Shown here: piece after piece, positions 34,853-44,844 of the stretch
How positions within the stretch are numbered: position 1 is the first letter of the stretch
How the letters are laid out: the number at the start of each line of letters is the position of its first letter
Assembly (NCBI RefSeq): GCF_015752205.1
Contig: NZ_JADOVG010000014.1
Coordinates: forward strand, 48,036 to 112,035
Direction of reading: 5' to 3'
DNA: 64,000 bases
Source: Polaromonas sp. CG_9.7
GTDB taxonomy: Bacteria > Pseudomonadota > Gammaproteobacteria > Burkholderiales > Burkholderiaceae_C
The notes under the pieces: model-generated
What the model was told of the DNA's origin: nothing
Seen by the model: only the letters and a program-made list of their open reading frames with translations
The model's database searches: none
Made by a program: the position numbers and the translations under genes

Positions 34853-35915
34853 GGCTTGATGGTAATTGAGAAAGCAGGGGTCTCAGCAGCACATCCAGCG
34901 CATCGAGGAACGCGGGCTCGGGCGAGAATTCAAGCGGAACTGCCAGCACCTGCAGCCCCGAGGGCATTGAAAGGGCGAACAGCTTGACGGCATCCTTTTC
35001 CGTGCAGAGGACAATTCGGTCTGCCAGTGGCTCCAGATCGGCCTTTTTGAAGTCATGGTGGTCGGGAAATGCAAAAGTTTTTTCTAGCGTAAGCCCGCGT
35101 CCCCTGAGCATGTCAAAGAACCCTTCAGGATTGGCAATACCTGCAAGTGCAACCAACGGCTGGTGCGTCAACGACGTGATTGCCAGACGAGTGCCATTGG
35201 CATCCAGCGCATGGTTGGCCAGTCGGCGCCTTGAGGTGTAGCCGTCAAACGCAGCTTTCTGGCCGGTGTGCAGAACCAAATCAATGCCCTGGCCAAGACG
35301 CCCGGGCCACGCCTCGCGCAGCGGACCGGCGGGGAGTAACCAGCCGTTTCCTGCGCCCTTGTCATCGAACACTGCAATTTCAATGTCGCGCTGCAAGGCG
35401 TAGTGCTGCAGGCCGTCGTCGCACACAACAGCTTCCGTTTGAGGATAAGCCGCCAGCAAATTATGCAAGGCGACGGTTCGCTTATTTGCTACAAAAACAG
35501 GAGCGCCTGTTGCACGCTGGATAAGCGCAGGCTCGTCCCCTGATGCCTCGACTGCAGTATTCGGCGTAACTTCCAGGCTGTCCCGGCCGGCGCGCCCGTA
35601 GCCGCGCGAAACCACGCCGACCTGTAGCCCCTGTTCCTGAAGATGCCGAACCAACGCCATAACCAGAGGAGTTTTCCCCCCACCTCCCACGACAACGTTG
35701 CCCACCACGATGATTGGTATGTCAAAGCGCACGGATTTAAAAATGCCCTGCCGGTACAGGATCCAGCGCAATCTGACCATAAGGCGGTGAACTTGCGCCA
35801 CCGGCCAGAGCAGACAGGCCAGCCAGCCACGCGTGCGCCAAGCGCGCAAAAGAATATCTTTCACGCCGCTGCCATGTTGTGTCTGAAGGCCAAGGTCTGC
35901 AAGCCTATCTGGCAC
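34797..35915 (-). CDS. lpxK: Tetraacyldisaccharide 4'-kinase
   Basis: LpxK phosphorylates the 4' position of the lipid A precursor at the inner membrane. The 372-residue reading uses GTG 35915; an internal GTG at 35864 would give the more usual N-terminus ([20 protein letters not shown]). The P-loop is [17 protein letters not shown], followed by GVVSRGYGR and the catalytic [17 protein letters not shown]-type and [16 protein letters not shown] segments complete the fold. The C-terminal tail ([14 protein letters not shown]) overlaps the next gene. It overlaps exbD upstream by 11 bases if the first GTG is used. Confidence 0.93.
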   Translation of the reverse strand: MPDRLADLGLQTQHGSGVKDILLRAWRTRGWLACLLWPVAQVHRLMVRLRWILYRQGIFKSVRFDIPIIVVGNVVVGGGGKTPLVMALVRHLQEQGLQVGVVSRGYGRAGRDSLEVTPNTAVEASGDEPALIQRATGAPVFVANKRTVALHNLLAAYPQTEAVVCDDGLQHYALQRDIEIAVFDDKGAGNGWLLPAGPLREAWPGRLGQGIDLVLHTGQKAAFDGYTSRRRLANHALDANGTRLAITSLTHQPLVALAGIANPEGFFDMLRGRGLTLEKTFAFPDHHDFKKADLEPLADRIVLCTEKDAVKLFALSMPSGLQVLAVPLEFSPEPAFLDALDVLLRPLLSQLPSSHGHQTHCIAGLPRDQGSS

Positions 35916-36333
35916 CTGACGGTGACGTTCCCTGTGTGGCGAAGGTGATCTGCGTTAGTCCCTGGCGCCGCGCAGCTTCCATCACGGTGATAACGGCCTG
36001 ATGCGTGGCACTCGCATCCGCGCTGATAACAATAACGCTGTCCTTTCCAGCCTTGGCCGCCTGTGTCAGGGCGGCACCCAGCAACTCGATTCCTCGGCCA
36101 TCGACCAGCGCCTGGTTCACCATGTAACGCCCGTCGCTGCTGACGGCCACAATGACTTCTTTCGGGTGGTCTCGCATTTGTTCAGCGTCGGCAGCTGGCA
36201 GTCTGACCTGAAGCTCGGTGAATTTGCTGTAGCTGGTCGATAGCATCAAAAAGATGAGCACCACCAGCAGCACATCGATGAAAGGAATCAGGTTGATTTC
36301 TGGCTCGGGACGCGCGCGGGGACGAAAGTTCAT
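35905..36333 (-). CDS. exbD: ExbD/TolR family biopolymer transport protein
   Basis: A 142-residue protein with one N-terminal membrane helix (INLIPFIDVLLVVLIFLMLSTS) and a periplasmic domain. The Asp in PFIDVLLV is the protonatable residue that couples proton flow. The rest carries LQVRLPAADAEQ and VIVISADASATHQAVITVMEAARRQGL. With ExbB it forms a proton-driven motor energising TonB-dependent or Tol-like systems; no tonB or tolA gene is near. The start ATG 36333 overlaps the exbB stop by ATGA. Confidence 0.92.
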   Translation of the reverse strand: MNFRPRARPEPEINLIPFIDVLLVVLIFLMLSTSYSKFTELQVRLPAADAEQMRDHPKEVIVAVSSDGRYMVNQALVDGRGIELLGAALTQAAKAGKDSVIVISADASATHQAVITVMEAARRQGLTQITFATQGTSPSGAR

Positions 36334-36962
36334 TTGCGCAATCGGTTCAGATGGCGTACGAACTGTTCGGCTGCCAGTTCCATCGACAACAGATAGCCAT
36401 CCACACGGGCACGAAAATAACGCCAAAAGATCAGCGCTGGAATAGCAACTATCAGGCCGAATGCAGTGTTGTACAGCGCGATCGATATTCCCTGCGCGAG
36501 TTGCGCCGGGTTGCCACCGCCAGCGCTGCTTGCATTGCCAGACTGGGCACCAAAAATCTCAATCATGCCAATGACGGTGCCCAAGAGGCCGAGCAAGGGA
36601 GCTGCTGACGCAATGGTGGCCAGAGCGGCGAGGTAACGCTCAAGTTTGTGCGCCGCCTGCCGGCCCGCGCCTTCCAGAGTAGAACGAAGATCGGCTTCGC
36701 TGATGCGGGGATTGGCGCCAAGTGCACGCAAACCGCTGGCCAGCACCTCGCCAAGCAGCGAATTCTGTTCCAGTTTCAGCACTACTTCCGGTGGTGGAAG
36801 GTTGGTTCTCGAAACCACCATGGCTTCAACGAGCAATTTGGGCGGCGCAATCTTCATGGTTTTCAGGCTGGAGAAACGCTCAATGACCAGTGCCAGCGCA
36901 ACGATGGAGCATGCCAGCAGAGGCCAGATGGGCCAGCCAGCTGCTTGTATGATCGAAAACAA
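36330..36962 (-). CDS. exbB: ExbB/TolQ/MotA family proton channel protein
   Basis: A 210-residue inner-membrane protein with three helices: AAGWPIWPLLACSIVALALVIERF, then a cytoplasmic loop, then LATIASAAPLLGLLGTVIGMIEIF and GISIALYNTAFGLIVAIPALIFW. The APLLGLLGTVIGMI signature is diagnostic. The start is TTG at 36962, chosen because GGAG lies seven bases upstream and family members start here; the frame also continues to 37148 without membrane character. It leads the envelope operon exbB-exbD-lpxK-trm112-kdsB-adk. Confidence 0.9.
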   Translation of the reverse strand: MFSIIQAAGWPIWPLLACSIVALALVIERFSSLKTMKIAPPKLLVEAMVVSRTNLPPPEVVLKLEQNSLLGEVLASGLRALGANPRISEADLRSTLEGAGRQAAHKLERYLAALATIASAAPLLGLLGTVIGMIEIFGAQSGNASSAGGGNPAQLAQGISIALYNTAFGLIVAIPALIFWRYFRARVDGYLLSMELAAEQFVRHLNRLRK

Positions 36963-37302
36963 TGCGGATCTCCAGACAGATAAGGGTGCTGGATTATGGC
37001 GCAGCGCCAGTGTCAGAAAATCATTTGTGGCATCCTGTAATCGATTGTAGCCAGGCTTAATACGCGAATCATTTAACGCACAAAATCTGTGGATAACTTT
37101 GTGAGTAAGTCTGTGCTGATCTTGTCCAAAGCCGCGCCAGCCCGTCATTTCGATAAAACGATGAAAATTTAGGCAGCATTTTTTCTTTTTAAATCAATGG
37201 GTTGCACCATTAATTGGACTTCTCCACGGGTGCCTTATAAGCACCGAGTTACTTTTCTCCACCTGTGGACTACTGATTTTTTAGACATTTCTGGAGATTG
37301 CT
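36963..37302. other. 340-base divergent region between exbB and xseA
   Basis: No gene is seen. It contains TGTGGATAA at 37088-37096, a perfect match to a reverse DnaA box, and several other TGTGGA/TCCAC motifs, plus GGTGCCTTATAAGCACC as a small imperfect palindrome. The promoters for both flanking units must lie here. Confidence 0.5.
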
Positions 37303-38622
37303 GTGGCTGATGCTTACCCTTTGCGCGAAAACCTGCAGGCCCCTTCGTCTGCAGTGGGCGTGCGCATCTGGCCAGTCGGCTCGTTGCTGCGTGCCATTGC
37401 CGAAAGCCTGGAAGGCCGGTTTAATCCTGTCGCGGTACAGGGCGAGCTGTCCGGCTTTTCACGCGCCTCCAGCGGGCATTGCTATTTTTCGCTCAAAGAT
37501 GAGCAGGGGCAGATTCGCTGCGCCATGTTTCGGCGAGCGGCGGGGCTACTTGATTTTTCTCCGCGTGATGGTCAATTGGTCGAATTGCGCGGCCGGCTGG
37601 GCGTCTATGAGCCACGGGGCGAACTGCAACTGGTGGTTGAATCCATGCAGCAGGCAGGTCAAGGCAATTTATTCGAACAATTTCTGCAACTCAAGGCACG
37701 GCTTGAATCAGAAGGGTTGTTCGCCAGCGCCCGAAAGCGTCCGTTGCCGGTCATGCCGCGTGCCATTGGTGTGGTGACGTCGCTGGGCGCCGCTGCGCTG
37801 CATGACGTGGTGACGGCTTTGCAGCGCCGGGTGCCGCACATCCCCGTGGTGATCTATCCGGCCCGCGTGCAGGGCGCGCAAGCTGCTGGAGAACTGCGCA
37901 GCGCATTGCTCCAGGCGGCCAATCGGCAAGCAACAGATCAGGTCGATGTGCTGCTGCTGGTTCGTGGCGGCGGCGCCATGGAAGACCTTTGGGCTTTCAA
38001 CGATGAATTGCTGGCACGGACCATCATCGTCTCGCCCATGCCGGTGATTTGCGGTGTCGGGCACGAAACGGATTTCACCATAGCGGACTTTTGTGCCGAT
38101 GTGCGCGCGCCAACACCCACGGCGGCAGCCGAACTGTGTGCACAGCCGCAGACTTCGTGGCTGGCTGCACTCGAACAATCTTTTTCTCGCCTGCAAAACG
38201 GTGTAGACCGGCAAATACAGGCGGCCAATCAGCGGATAGACCGGGCAACGGCACGCGCCAGCCAGCCTTCGCATCTGATCACGCGTCAGCACGGCAGACT
38301 GGGTACTGTCGCCCAAAGCCTCAGCCACGCCATGGAATTGGCACTGGGCAAGGAAAAGTATCGGTTGGAAAACCTCGGCAATGATTTTCCAAAGCTGGTT
38401 TCGACCCGTTTGACACACTGCCAGCATCGTCTGGAACGCGCCCAACTGCGGCTTGACATGCTGGATCCGCATCTGGTACTGCAGCGTGGATATGCCTGGA
38501 TTGCCGACCTTGAAGGGCATGCCATCACCAGCGTGAAAGCCATTCATCCCGGCCAGCCGGTGCGCGCTATCCTTGCCGATGGGCAGGTCGATTTGACGGT
38601 CGCTGCACGGCGGCTGATTTAG
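37303..38622 (+). CDS. xseA: Exodeoxyribonuclease VII large subunit
   Basis: XseA degrades single-stranded DNA with XseB. The 439-residue protein has an N-terminal OB fold ([34 protein letters not shown]), then the catalytic domain with [46 protein letters not shown] and [28 protein letters not shown]. The long helical C-terminal region ends in [16 protein letters not shown]. The start is GTG at 37303 with GGAG upstream. The small subunit gene xseB is not in this window. Confidence 0.96.
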   Translation: MADAYPLRENLQAPSSAVGVRIWPVGSLLRAIAESLEGRFNPVAVQGELSGFSRASSGHCYFSLKDEQGQIRCAMFRRAAGLLDFSPRDGQLVELRGRLGVYEPRGELQLVVESMQQAGQGNLFEQFLQLKARLESEGLFASARKRPLPVMPRAIGVVTSLGAAALHDVVTALQRRVPHIPVVIYPARVQGAQAAGELRSALLQAANRQATDQVDVLLLVRGGGAMEDLWAFNDELLARTIIVSPMPVICGVGHETDFTIADFCADVRAPTPTAAAELCAQPQTSWLAALEQSFSRLQNGVDRQIQAANQRIDRATARASQPSHLITRQHGRLGTVAQSLSHAMELALGKEKYRLENLGNDFPKLVSTRLTHCQHRLERAQLRLDMLDPHLVLQRGYAWIADLEGHAITSVKAIHPGQPVRAILADGQVDLTVAARRLI

Positions 38623-38678
38623 TTTTTACAATGTCCTTTGAATGTCAATGGACATCTCATCAACCCCACGAGGAAAAT

Positions 38679-39260
38679 ATGGAACACACGCTCCCCCCGC
38701 TGCCGTATGCCATGGACGCACTGGCTCCGCAATACAGCCAGGAAACCCTTGAGTACCATTATGGAAAGCACCATAACGCCTACGTCACGAACCTCAACAA
38801 CCTGCAAAAAGGCACCGAGTTCGAGTCGATGACGCTCGAAGAGATCGTCAAGAAATCCAGTGGTGGCGTTTACAACAATGCCGCCCAGATATGGAACCAC
38901 ACATTTTTCTGGAGTTGCATGAAGCCTGCAGGCGGCGGCGAGCCAGGTGGTGCGCTGGCTGAAGCCATCAATGCAAAATTCGGTTCCTACGCAGCGTTCA
39001 AAGAGGCCTTTGTCAAGTCCGCTGTCGGCAATTTCGGCTCAGGCTGGACTTGGCTGGTGAAAAAAGCTGACGGCACCGTGGACATTGTTAACACTGGCGC
39101 CGCAGGTACCCCGCTGACCACAGGCGATAAGGCCCTTATGACGGTCGACGTATGGGAACATGCGTATTACATTGATTACCGCAACCAGCGCCCCAAGTTT
39201 GTTGAAACTTACCTCTCCAGCCTTGTGAACTGGGAATTTGCCGAAAGCAACTTTTCCTGA
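38679..39260 (+). CDS. sodB: Superoxide dismutase (Fe type)
   Basis: A 193-residue cytoplasmic enzyme dismutating superoxide. Metal ligands are His in [11 protein letters not shown], His in WNHTFFW, and Asp and His in [17 protein letters not shown]. The residues around [16 protein letters not shown] and FGSGWTWLV favour iron rather than manganese. The ribosome site AGGAAAAT precedes the ATG at 38679. It sits alone between xseA and a terminator. Confidence 0.95.
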   Translation: MEHTLPPLPYAMDALAPQYSQETLEYHYGKHHNAYVTNLNNLQKGTEFESMTLEEIVKKSSGGVYNNAAQIWNHTFFWSCMKPAGGGEPGGALAEAINAKFGSYAAFKEAFVKSAVGNFGSGWTWLVKKADGTVDIVNTGAAGTPLTTGDKALMTVDVWEHAYYIDYRNQRPKFVETYLSSLVNWEFAESNFS

Positions 39261-39294
39261 TATTCGATGCTTAAAGACTGACCTTGGTTAGCCA

Positions 39295-39325
39295 GCAAAA
39301 AGCCGACGCAACGTCGGCTTTTTGC
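39295..39325. terminator. Bidirectional terminator after sodB
   Basis: GCAAAAAGCCGAC pairs with GTCGGCTTTTTGC around GCAAC. A and T runs on both flanks serve sodB and the convergent DUF192 gene. Confidence 0.85.
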
Positions 39326-39350
39326 TGCGCTGGCTCTCAATGTGCGTGGT

Positions 39351-39848
39351 TCAGCGCTGACCCTCAAACATCGTCCCTGACAACTTGCTGCCCGGCTTGA
39401 TGCCTTTTTTGGCGAACCATCCCTTGTTCATTTCCAGGACATAGCGAACCGGCTTGGCTGAACAGTGCGAATCAGTGGTTTCAGGTTTCATATCCGCCGT
39501 GTTCACGATCGTGCCGTCATCGGCCACAAAGGCAGCGGTCAGGGGCAGCAGCGTGTTTTTCATCCAGAAGCATTGTTCGGTGGCTTGTTCAAACACAAAG
39601 AGCATGCCTTCATGCTGAGGCATGTCCTTGCGCTGCATCAAGCCAATCTGGCGCTGCTGGGGTGTTACTGCCAGTTGGGCGTCAATCACATACATGCCGG
39701 CGTTGAGCTTGACACGCTGAAGCGTTAATTGGGGCGCCTCTTGCGCAGCGGTTAATCCTGGCAGCAAGAATGTGGTCACTGCCACCATGGCACCTACAAA
39801 GCGGCAGACCTTGGCCGGTATATTGGAAAAGCAGTTCTTGAACCCCAT
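39351..39848 (-). CDS. Exported DUF192 family protein
   Basis: A 165-residue protein. A signal peptide (RFVGAMVAVTTFLLPGLTAAQE) ends near residue 35. The mature part is the DUF192 domain: RQIGLMQRKDMPQHEGMLFVFEQ, then CFWMKNTLLPLTAAFVADDGTIV and VRYVLEMNKGWFAKKGIKPGSKL. These residues are nearly all invariant in the family, whose biochemical role is unknown to me. Two cysteines (QCFWMK and DSHCSA) may form a disulfide in the periplasm. Confidence 0.88.
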   Translation of the reverse strand: MGFKNCFSNIPAKVCRFVGAMVAVTTFLLPGLTAAQEAPQLTLQRVKLNAGMYVIDAQLAVTPQQRQIGLMQRKDMPQHEGMLFVFEQATEQCFWMKNTLLPLTAAFVADDGTIVNTADMKPETTDSHCSAKPVRYVLEMNKGWFAKKGIKPGSKLSGTMFEGQR

Positions 39849-39892
39849 ACGTATCTACCCTTAAAGTTTGATCGCCGTCATTAAAACCGGCC

Positions 39893-39917
39893 AAAAAAAA
39901 CCCGCACTAGGCGGGCA
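39893..39917 (-). terminator. Terminator of the Lys/Ala-rich protein gene
   Basis: On the minus strand CCCGC pairs with GCGGG around CTAGT and is followed by eight T (39893-39900 read in reverse). It lies 35 bases past the stop of the gene at 39952-40251. Confidence 0.75.
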
Positions 39918-39951
39918 TTTTGACTGAAGCGGGAGGCTGTGTTGCTGGTTT

Positions 39952-40251
39952 TCAGCTTTTCTTGGCTGCTGCTTCTTTCTTGGCCATGGCGGCGTCTGCC
40001 TTTGCTTTCTTCGCAGCATTGGTTTTTTCCTTTTTGGCAGCTTTGGCGGCGGCTTTTTCTTCCTTGGTCATGGCTGCTGGCTTGGCTTTTGCCATGGGTG
40101 CTGAGGCCGCTGGCATTGCTGGGGTGGCAGTGGCGGCTGGCATTGCTGTAACTGCTGGCATTGCGGGCTTCGCTGGTGCGGCAGAAGGCGTTTGTGCGTA
40201 AGCGCCGACAGCAAAAAGGGTAGCAACGAGGGCAGCGAGGATCTTGTTCAT
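39952..40251 (-). CDS. Small Lys/Ala/Met-rich exported protein
   Basis: A 99-residue protein with a signal peptide (MNKILAALVATLFAVGAYAQ) followed by a low-complexity sequence: a Pro/Ala/Met segment (AMPAVTAMPAATATPAMPAA) and then a highly basic coiled tail of alternating Lys and Ala (EEKAAAKAAKKEK, AAMAKKEAAAKK). Such proteins are often called PsiF-like or histone-like but carry no catalytic motif. High lysine suggests binding of polyanions at the envelope. The ATG at 40251 follows GGAATTC after a ribosome-site-like AAGGAA. Confidence 0.6.
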   Translation of the reverse strand: MNKILAALVATLFAVGAYAQTPSAAPAKPAMPAVTAMPAATATPAMPAASAPMAKAKPAAMTKEEKAAAKAAKKEKTNAAKKAKADAAMAKKEAAAKKS

Positions 40252-40346
40252 TTGGAATTCCTTGAGAAATTGGTAAGGCAAGTTATCGTTTGAAAACACC
40301 CCGAACCTTTCGGAGTCCTTTCCATAACGAGGCAGTTTTCATTGCG

Positions 40347-40378
40347 TTGACAGCCGCCGCAAATATCTTCGCTAAATA
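40347..40378 (+). promoter_or_regulatory. Putative promoter of icd
   Basis: A perfect TTGACA at 40347-40352 is followed at 18-20 bases by the AT-rich GCTAAATATT. This would give a leader of about 90 bases ahead of icd. No other consensus boxes stand out in the 221-base gap. Confidence 0.35.
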
Positions 40379-40472
40379 TTTTGGGACTAAAATTTATGCG
40401 GCTTTCACCTTAATTCCCTGAAGCAACGCGCCTGCCAGGTGCGTCATCCAGGCTTACCGGAGACTTCAGCAC

Positions 40473-41726
40473 ATGTACCAGCACATCAAGGTGCCCGCCC
40501 AAGGCGAGAAAATCACTGTCAATCCAGACAACTCACTGAATGTGCCTGACGAGCCCATCATTCCGTTCATAGAGGGCGATGGCACGGGTGTCGATATTTC
40601 CCCTGTAATGCTCAAAGTGGTTGATGCTGCGGTTGCCAAGGCGTATGGCGGCAAGAAGAAAATTCAGTGGATGGAAGTGTTTGCCGGTGAAAAAGCCACC
40701 AAGGTCTATGGACCCGACGTGTGGCTGCCCGAAGAAACGCTGCATGCCGTGAAGGACTATGTGTTGTCAATCAAGGGCCCGCTGACGACGCCCGTGGGTG
40801 GTGGTATTCGCAGCCTGAACGTGGCGCTGCGCCAGGAACTGGACCTGTATGTCTGCCTGCGCCCCATACAGTACTTTGCCGGTGTGCCGTCGCCGGTCAA
40901 GGAGCCGCAAAAAACGAATATGGTGATCTTTCGCGAAAATTCTGAAGACATTTACGCCGGTATTGAATTTGAATCAGGCAGCGACAAGGCCAAAAAGCTC
41001 ATCAAGTTCCTACAGGACGAAATGGGTGTCAAGAAGATTCGCTTTCCAGAAACTTCGGGTATTGGCATCAAGCCGGTGTCCAGTGAAGGCACTGAACGCC
41101 TCATGCGCAAAGCGATCCAGTACGCCATCGACAACGACAAGCCCAGCGTGACCATCGTGCACAAAGGCAACATCATGAAGTTCACCGAAGGCGGCTTTCG
41201 CGACTGGGCGTATGCCTTGGCGCAAAAGGAGTTTGGCGCCGAACTGATCGATGGCGGACCATGGTGCCAGCTCAAGAACCCCAAAACCGGCAAGGATATC
41301 GTTATCAAGGACGTGATCGCCGATGCTTTCCTGCAACAAATCCTGCTGCGCCCGGCCGAGTACAGCGTGATTGCCACGCTCAACCTGAACGGCGACTATA
41401 TTTCCGACGCATTGGCGGCTCAGGTAGGCGGCATCGGCATTGCGCCGGGGGCCAATCTCAGTGACACCATCGCCATGTTTGAAGCCACCCATGGCACGGC
41501 ACCAAAATACGCTGGAAAGGATTACGTCAATCCCGGTTCACTGATCCTGTCTGCTGAAATGATGCTGCGTCACATGGGATGGATTGAGGCAGCCGATTTG
41601 ATTATCAGTTCAATGGAGCACTCGATTGACTCCAAGAAGGTCACCTATGATTTTGCCCGCCTCATGGACGGCGCAACGCAGGTAAGCTGCTCTGGATTTG
41701 GCCAGGTCATGGTTGACCATATGTAA
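40473..41726 (+). CDS. icd: Isocitrate dehydrogenase (NADP+)
   Basis: The TCA-cycle enzyme oxidising isocitrate to 2-oxoglutarate. At 417 residues it matches the E. coli type dimer. The substrate and phosphorylation Ser lies in the loop [24 protein letters not shown] and RENSE-type contacts follow; [19 protein letters not shown] holds the catalytic Lys, and metal Asp residues sit in [31 protein letters not shown] and the cofactor-selecting region near the C-terminus follow. It is a monocistronic gene with its own terminator. Confidence 0.97.
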   Translation: MYQHIKVPAQGEKITVNPDNSLNVPDEPIIPFIEGDGTGVDISPVMLKVVDAAVAKAYGGKKKIQWMEVFAGEKATKVYGPDVWLPEETLHAVKDYVLSIKGPLTTPVGGGIRSLNVALRQELDLYVCLRPIQYFAGVPSPVKEPQKTNMVIFRENSEDIYAGIEFESGSDKAKKLIKFLQDEMGVKKIRFPETSGIGIKPVSSEGTERLMRKAIQYAIDNDKPSVTIVHKGNIMKFTEGGFRDWAYALAQKEFGAELIDGGPWCQLKNPKTGKDIVIKDVIADAFLQQILLRPAEYSVIATLNLNGDYISDALAAQVGGIGIAPGANLSDTIAMFEATHGTAPKYAGKDYVNPGSLILSAEMMLRHMGWIEAADLIISSMEHSIDSKKVTYDFARLMDGATQVSCSGFGQVMVDHM

Positions 41727-41753
41727 GCGGATTGCCCTTTAAAAACCATGCAG

Positions 41754-41786
41754 ACCGCCCGGGAGCGATCCCGAGGCGGTTTTTTT
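41754..41786 (+). terminator. Terminator of icd
   Basis: ACCGCC pairs with GGCGGT around an inner CGGGAGCGATCCCG hairpin, making one long stem, and seven T follow. It starts 27 bases after the icd stop. Confidence 0.88.
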
Positions 41787-41881
41787 ATGCCGGACATGTC
41801 CGCAGTATGAACCTGCAACTCAAGGCTTGAACTTTGCCTGCACACCACCAATTGATTTGTCTGATGCAATGAACGGTACCG

Positions 41882-42271
41882 ATGGCTAGAATGAATTCCA
41901 TGGCAACAAAACCCCCCAAATCGCCGGCTCAGCCGCCAAGTCCCGCTGTCGTCAGGCCCGCTGATGTCAATGGCGCGGACTCGGTGGTGCTAGAACGCCG
42001 CCCGCAAAAAACCAAACCGCCGCAGATGTACCAAGTGGTGCTTCTCAATGACGACTACACGCCCATGGAGTTTGTGGTGGTGGTCATTCAGGAATTTTTC
42101 AGCAAGGACCGTGAGACCGCGACCCAGATCATGCTCAAGATTCACCTTGACGGAAAAGGAATCTGCGGAGTTTTCTCCAGGGATGTTGCTGCTACCAAGG
42201 TAGACCAGGTGACCGAAGCCGCGAGAAAAAACGGTCATCCGTTGCAATGTGTCAGCGAGCCCATTGAATAA
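41882..42271 (+). CDS. clpS: ATP-dependent Clp protease adaptor ClpS
   Basis: ClpS delivers N-degron substrates to ClpAP. The 129-residue protein has a disordered Pro/Lys-rich N-terminal segment and the ClpS fold: [23 protein letters not shown] with the Asp-Asp of the N-degron pocket, [20 protein letters not shown] and [22 protein letters not shown]. Three in-frame ATGs lie at codons 1, 4 and 7, so the start may be slightly later. It is followed by clpA after 79 bases. Confidence 0.95.
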   Translation: MARMNSMATKPPKSPAQPPSPAVVRPADVNGADSVVLERRPQKTKPPQMYQVVLLNDDYTPMEFVVVVIQEFFSKDRETATQIMLKIHLDGKGICGVFSRDVAATKVDQVTEAARKNGHPLQCVSEPIE

Positions 42272-42350
42272 CGGCAAAATCGGCCAATATTCTTTCAAGT
42301 CCCGAACAGACAAGTTAAGTAGTTACCCAAGCAAGCCGAAAGGAAAATCT

Positions 42351-44687
42351 ATGATCGCCCAGGAATTAGAAGTCAGCTTGCACATGGCGTTTGTCGAGGC
42401 ACGCCAGCAACGCCACGAGTTCATCACCGTCGAGCACTTGCTGCTGGCCTTGCTGGACAACCCAAGTGCCGCTGAAGTGCTGCGCGCCTGCTCAGCCAAT
42501 GTGGATGATTTGCGCAAATCGCTTGCCAATTTCATTAAAGACAACACGCCACAGGTGGCTGGCAGCGACGATGTTGACACGCAGCCCACCTTGGGTTTCC
42601 AGCGTGTGATCCAGCGTGCCATCATGCATGTGCAGTCCACTGGCAGTGGAAAAAAGGAAGTGACCGGCGCCAACGTGCTGGTTGCCATTTTTGGCGAAAA
42701 GGACTCGCATGCGGTGTATTACCTGCACCAGCAGGGTGTCACACGCCTTGATGTGGTGAATTTCATTGCCCACGGCATCAAGAAAAGCGATCCGCCCGAG
42801 CCGACCAAAACCGGCGAGAGCGCTGCTGAAAACGAAGAAGGTGGCGAGAAGAATGAAAAAGCGTCGCCGCTTGAGCAGTACACCGTGAACCTCAACCAGC
42901 TTGCCAAGGAAGGCAAGATCGACCCGCTGATTGGCCGGCACTATGAGGTTGAGCGTGTGATCCAGATCCTGTGCCGCCGACGCAAAAACAACCCTCTTCT
43001 GGTGGGTGAAGCCGGCGTGGGCAAGACCGCAATTGCCGAGGGCCTGGCCTGGCGCATCACGCAAAAAGACGTGCCCGAGATCCTGGCCGAGGCACAGGTC
43101 TATTCGCTCGACATGGGCGCGTTGCTGGCCGGCACCAAGTACCGTGGCGACTTTGAGCAACGCCTCAAGGGTGTGCTCAAGTCCTTGAAGGACAAGCCGA
43201 ACGGCATCTTGTTTATCGACGAAATCCACACGCTGATCGGCGCTGGTGCGGCTTCTGGCGGCACGCTGGATGCGTCCAATTTGCTGAAACCAGCCCTCAG
43301 CTCGGGCCAGCTCAAGTGCATTGGTGCGACCACCTTCACTGAGTACCGCGGCATCTTCGAAAAAGACGCGGCCTTGTCGCGGCGCTTTCAGAAGGTCGAT
43401 GTCGTCGAGCCGACAGTGCAGGAAACCGTCGACATCCTCAAGGGGCTGAAGTCGCGCTTTGAAGAGCACCATGGTGTCAAATATGCCGTGGCCGCCCTGC
43501 AAGCAGCCGCTGAACTCAGCGCCAAGTACATCAATGACCGCCATTTGCCTGACAAGGCGATTGACGTGATTGACGAGGCGGGCGCTGCCCAGCGCATTTT
43601 GCCGGCTAACAAGCGCAAGAAAACCATCACCAAGACCGAGGTGGAGGAAATCGTCGCCAAGATCGCGCGCATTCCGCCTGCCAATGTCTCGAATGATGAC
43701 CGCGGCAAGCTCAAAACGCTGGAACGCGACCTGAAAAGCGTGGTGTTCGGCCAGGACAAGGCACTCGACGTGTTGGCCTCAGCCGTCAAGATGGCGCGTT
43801 CCGGTCTGGGCAAGGAAGACAAGCCGATTGGCTCTTTCCTGTTTTCTGGCCCCACGGGCGTCGGCAAGACCGAAGCGGCCAAGCAACTTGCCTACATCAT
43901 GGGCATCGAGCTGATCCGCTTCGACATGTCCGAATACATGGAGCGCCACGCCGTGAGCCGCCTGATTGGCGCGCCTCCGGGATATGTCGGGTTTGACCAG
44001 GGCGGGCTGCTGACCGAAGCGGTCACCAAGAAGCCGCATTGTGTGCTGCTGCTCGACGAAATCGAAAAAGCGCATCCGGACATCTTCAACGTGCTGTTGC
44101 AGGTCATGGACCATGGCACGCTGACAGATAACAACGGGCGCAAGGCCGATTTCCGTAACGTGATCATCGTCATGACGACCAATGCGGGCGCCGAGACCAT
44201 GAACAAGGCGACCATCGGCTTCACTAATCCGCGCGAAGCCGGCGACGAGATTGCCGACATCAAACGCCTGTTCACGCCAGAGTTCCGCAACCGCCTGGAT
44301 GCGGTGGTGAGCTTCAAGGCGCTCGACGCTGTTGTCATCTTGCGCGTGGTGGACAAGTTCCTGCTGCAGCTTGAAACCCAACTGGCCGAGAAAAAGGTCG
44401 AGGTGACCTTCACCGATACGCTGCGCAAGTATTTGGGCAAGAAGGGTTTTGATCCGCTCATGGGCGCGCGTCCGATGCAGCGGCTGATTCAGGACACCAT
44501 CCGCCGTGCGCTGGCCGACGAGCTGCTGTTTGGCCGCCTGACCGAAGGCGGTCGACTGACGGTGGACATGAAGGTCACGACCGACGAAAAAGGCGTGGAA
44601 AACGGCGAAGTCGAGTTGGACATCCAGCCGCTGCCGAAGCGCGAAGGCCGCGCCAAGCCAGAGCCGGAAGCCGCAGAAGCGAGCTGA
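42351..44687 (+). CDS. clpA: ATP-dependent Clp protease ATPase subunit ClpA
   Basis: A 778-residue hexameric unfoldase feeding ClpP. The Clp N-domain repeats occupy about residues 1-145 ([29 protein letters not shown]), joined by a Glu-rich linker to AAA domain D1 with Walker [14 protein letters not shown] and Walker [15 protein letters not shown], then D2 with [37 protein letters not shown] and [24 protein letters not shown]. ClpA rather than ClpB because the middle coiled-coil domain is missing. The start ATG follows AGGAAAATCT. The acidic C-terminal tail (EPEAAEAS) is ordinary. Confidence 0.96.
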   Translation: MIAQELEVSLHMAFVEARQQRHEFITVEHLLLALLDNPSAAEVLRACSANVDDLRKSLANFIKDNTPQVAGSDDVDTQPTLGFQRVIQRAIMHVQSTGSGKKEVTGANVLVAIFGEKDSHAVYYLHQQGVTRLDVVNFIAHGIKKSDPPEPTKTGESAAENEEGGEKNEKASPLEQYTVNLNQLAKEGKIDPLIGRHYEVERVIQILCRRRKNNPLLVGEAGVGKTAIAEGLAWRITQKDVPEILAEAQVYSLDMGALLAGTKYRGDFEQRLKGVLKSLKDKPNGILFIDEIHTLIGAGAASGGTLDASNLLKPALSSGQLKCIGATTFTEYRGIFEKDAALSRRFQKVDVVEPTVQETVDILKGLKSRFEEHHGVKYAVAALQAAAELSAKYINDRHLPDKAIDVIDEAGAAQRILPANKRKKTITKTEVEEIVAKIARIPPANVSNDDRGKLKTLERDLKSVVFGQDKALDVLASAVKMARSGLGKEDKPIGSFLFSGPTGVGKTEAAKQLAYIMGIELIRFDMSEYMERHAVSRLIGAPPGYVGFDQGGLLTEAVTKKPHCVLLLDEIEKAHPDIFNVLLQVMDHGTLTDNNGRKADFRNVIIVMTTNAGAETMNKATIGFTNPREAGDEIADIKRLFTPEFRNRLDAVVSFKALDAVVILRVVDKFLLQLETQLAEKKVEVTFTDTLRKYLGKKGFDPLMGARPMQRLIQDTIRRALADELLFGRLTEGGRLTVDMKVTTDEKGVENGEVELDIQPLPKREGRAKPEPEAAEAS

Positions 44688-44721
44688 TCGTTCGATGCCT
44701 GCCTTGACAGGCTGGCAGGCT

Positions 44722-44757
44722 AAAAAAGGCCGGTAGCATCAAGCTATCGGCCTTTTT
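44722..44757 (+). terminator. Terminator of clpA
   Basis: AAAAAAGGCCGGTAGC pairs with GCTATCGGCCTTTTT around ATCAA (one G-T pair). It begins 35 bases after the clpA stop. Confidence 0.88.
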
Positions 44758-44761
44758 CTTT

Positions 44762-44820
44762 TTGCTATTAAAATAATAGCTGTATGCGTATGTGCCGTAT
44801 GCGAAAAAAGCTCTTTTTAT
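44762..44820 (+). repeat. Interspersed repeat, intergenic
   Basis: TTGCTATTAAAATAATAGCT, then GTATGCGTATGTGCCGTATGCG. A forward copy with a good AT-rich end and a diverged right half, between clpA and sbcB. Confidence 0.6.
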
Positions 44821-44844
44821 TAAAAAAACTGGAAAAACCGGCCC

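Noticed and set aside
37088..37096. Perfect DnaA box (TGTGGATAA) with neighbouring TGTGGA motifs upstream of xseA
   Set aside because: A single consensus box with scattered partial ones is expected by chance in tens of kilobases; there is no dnaA, dnaN, AT-rich unwinding element or box cluster, so it is not an origin.
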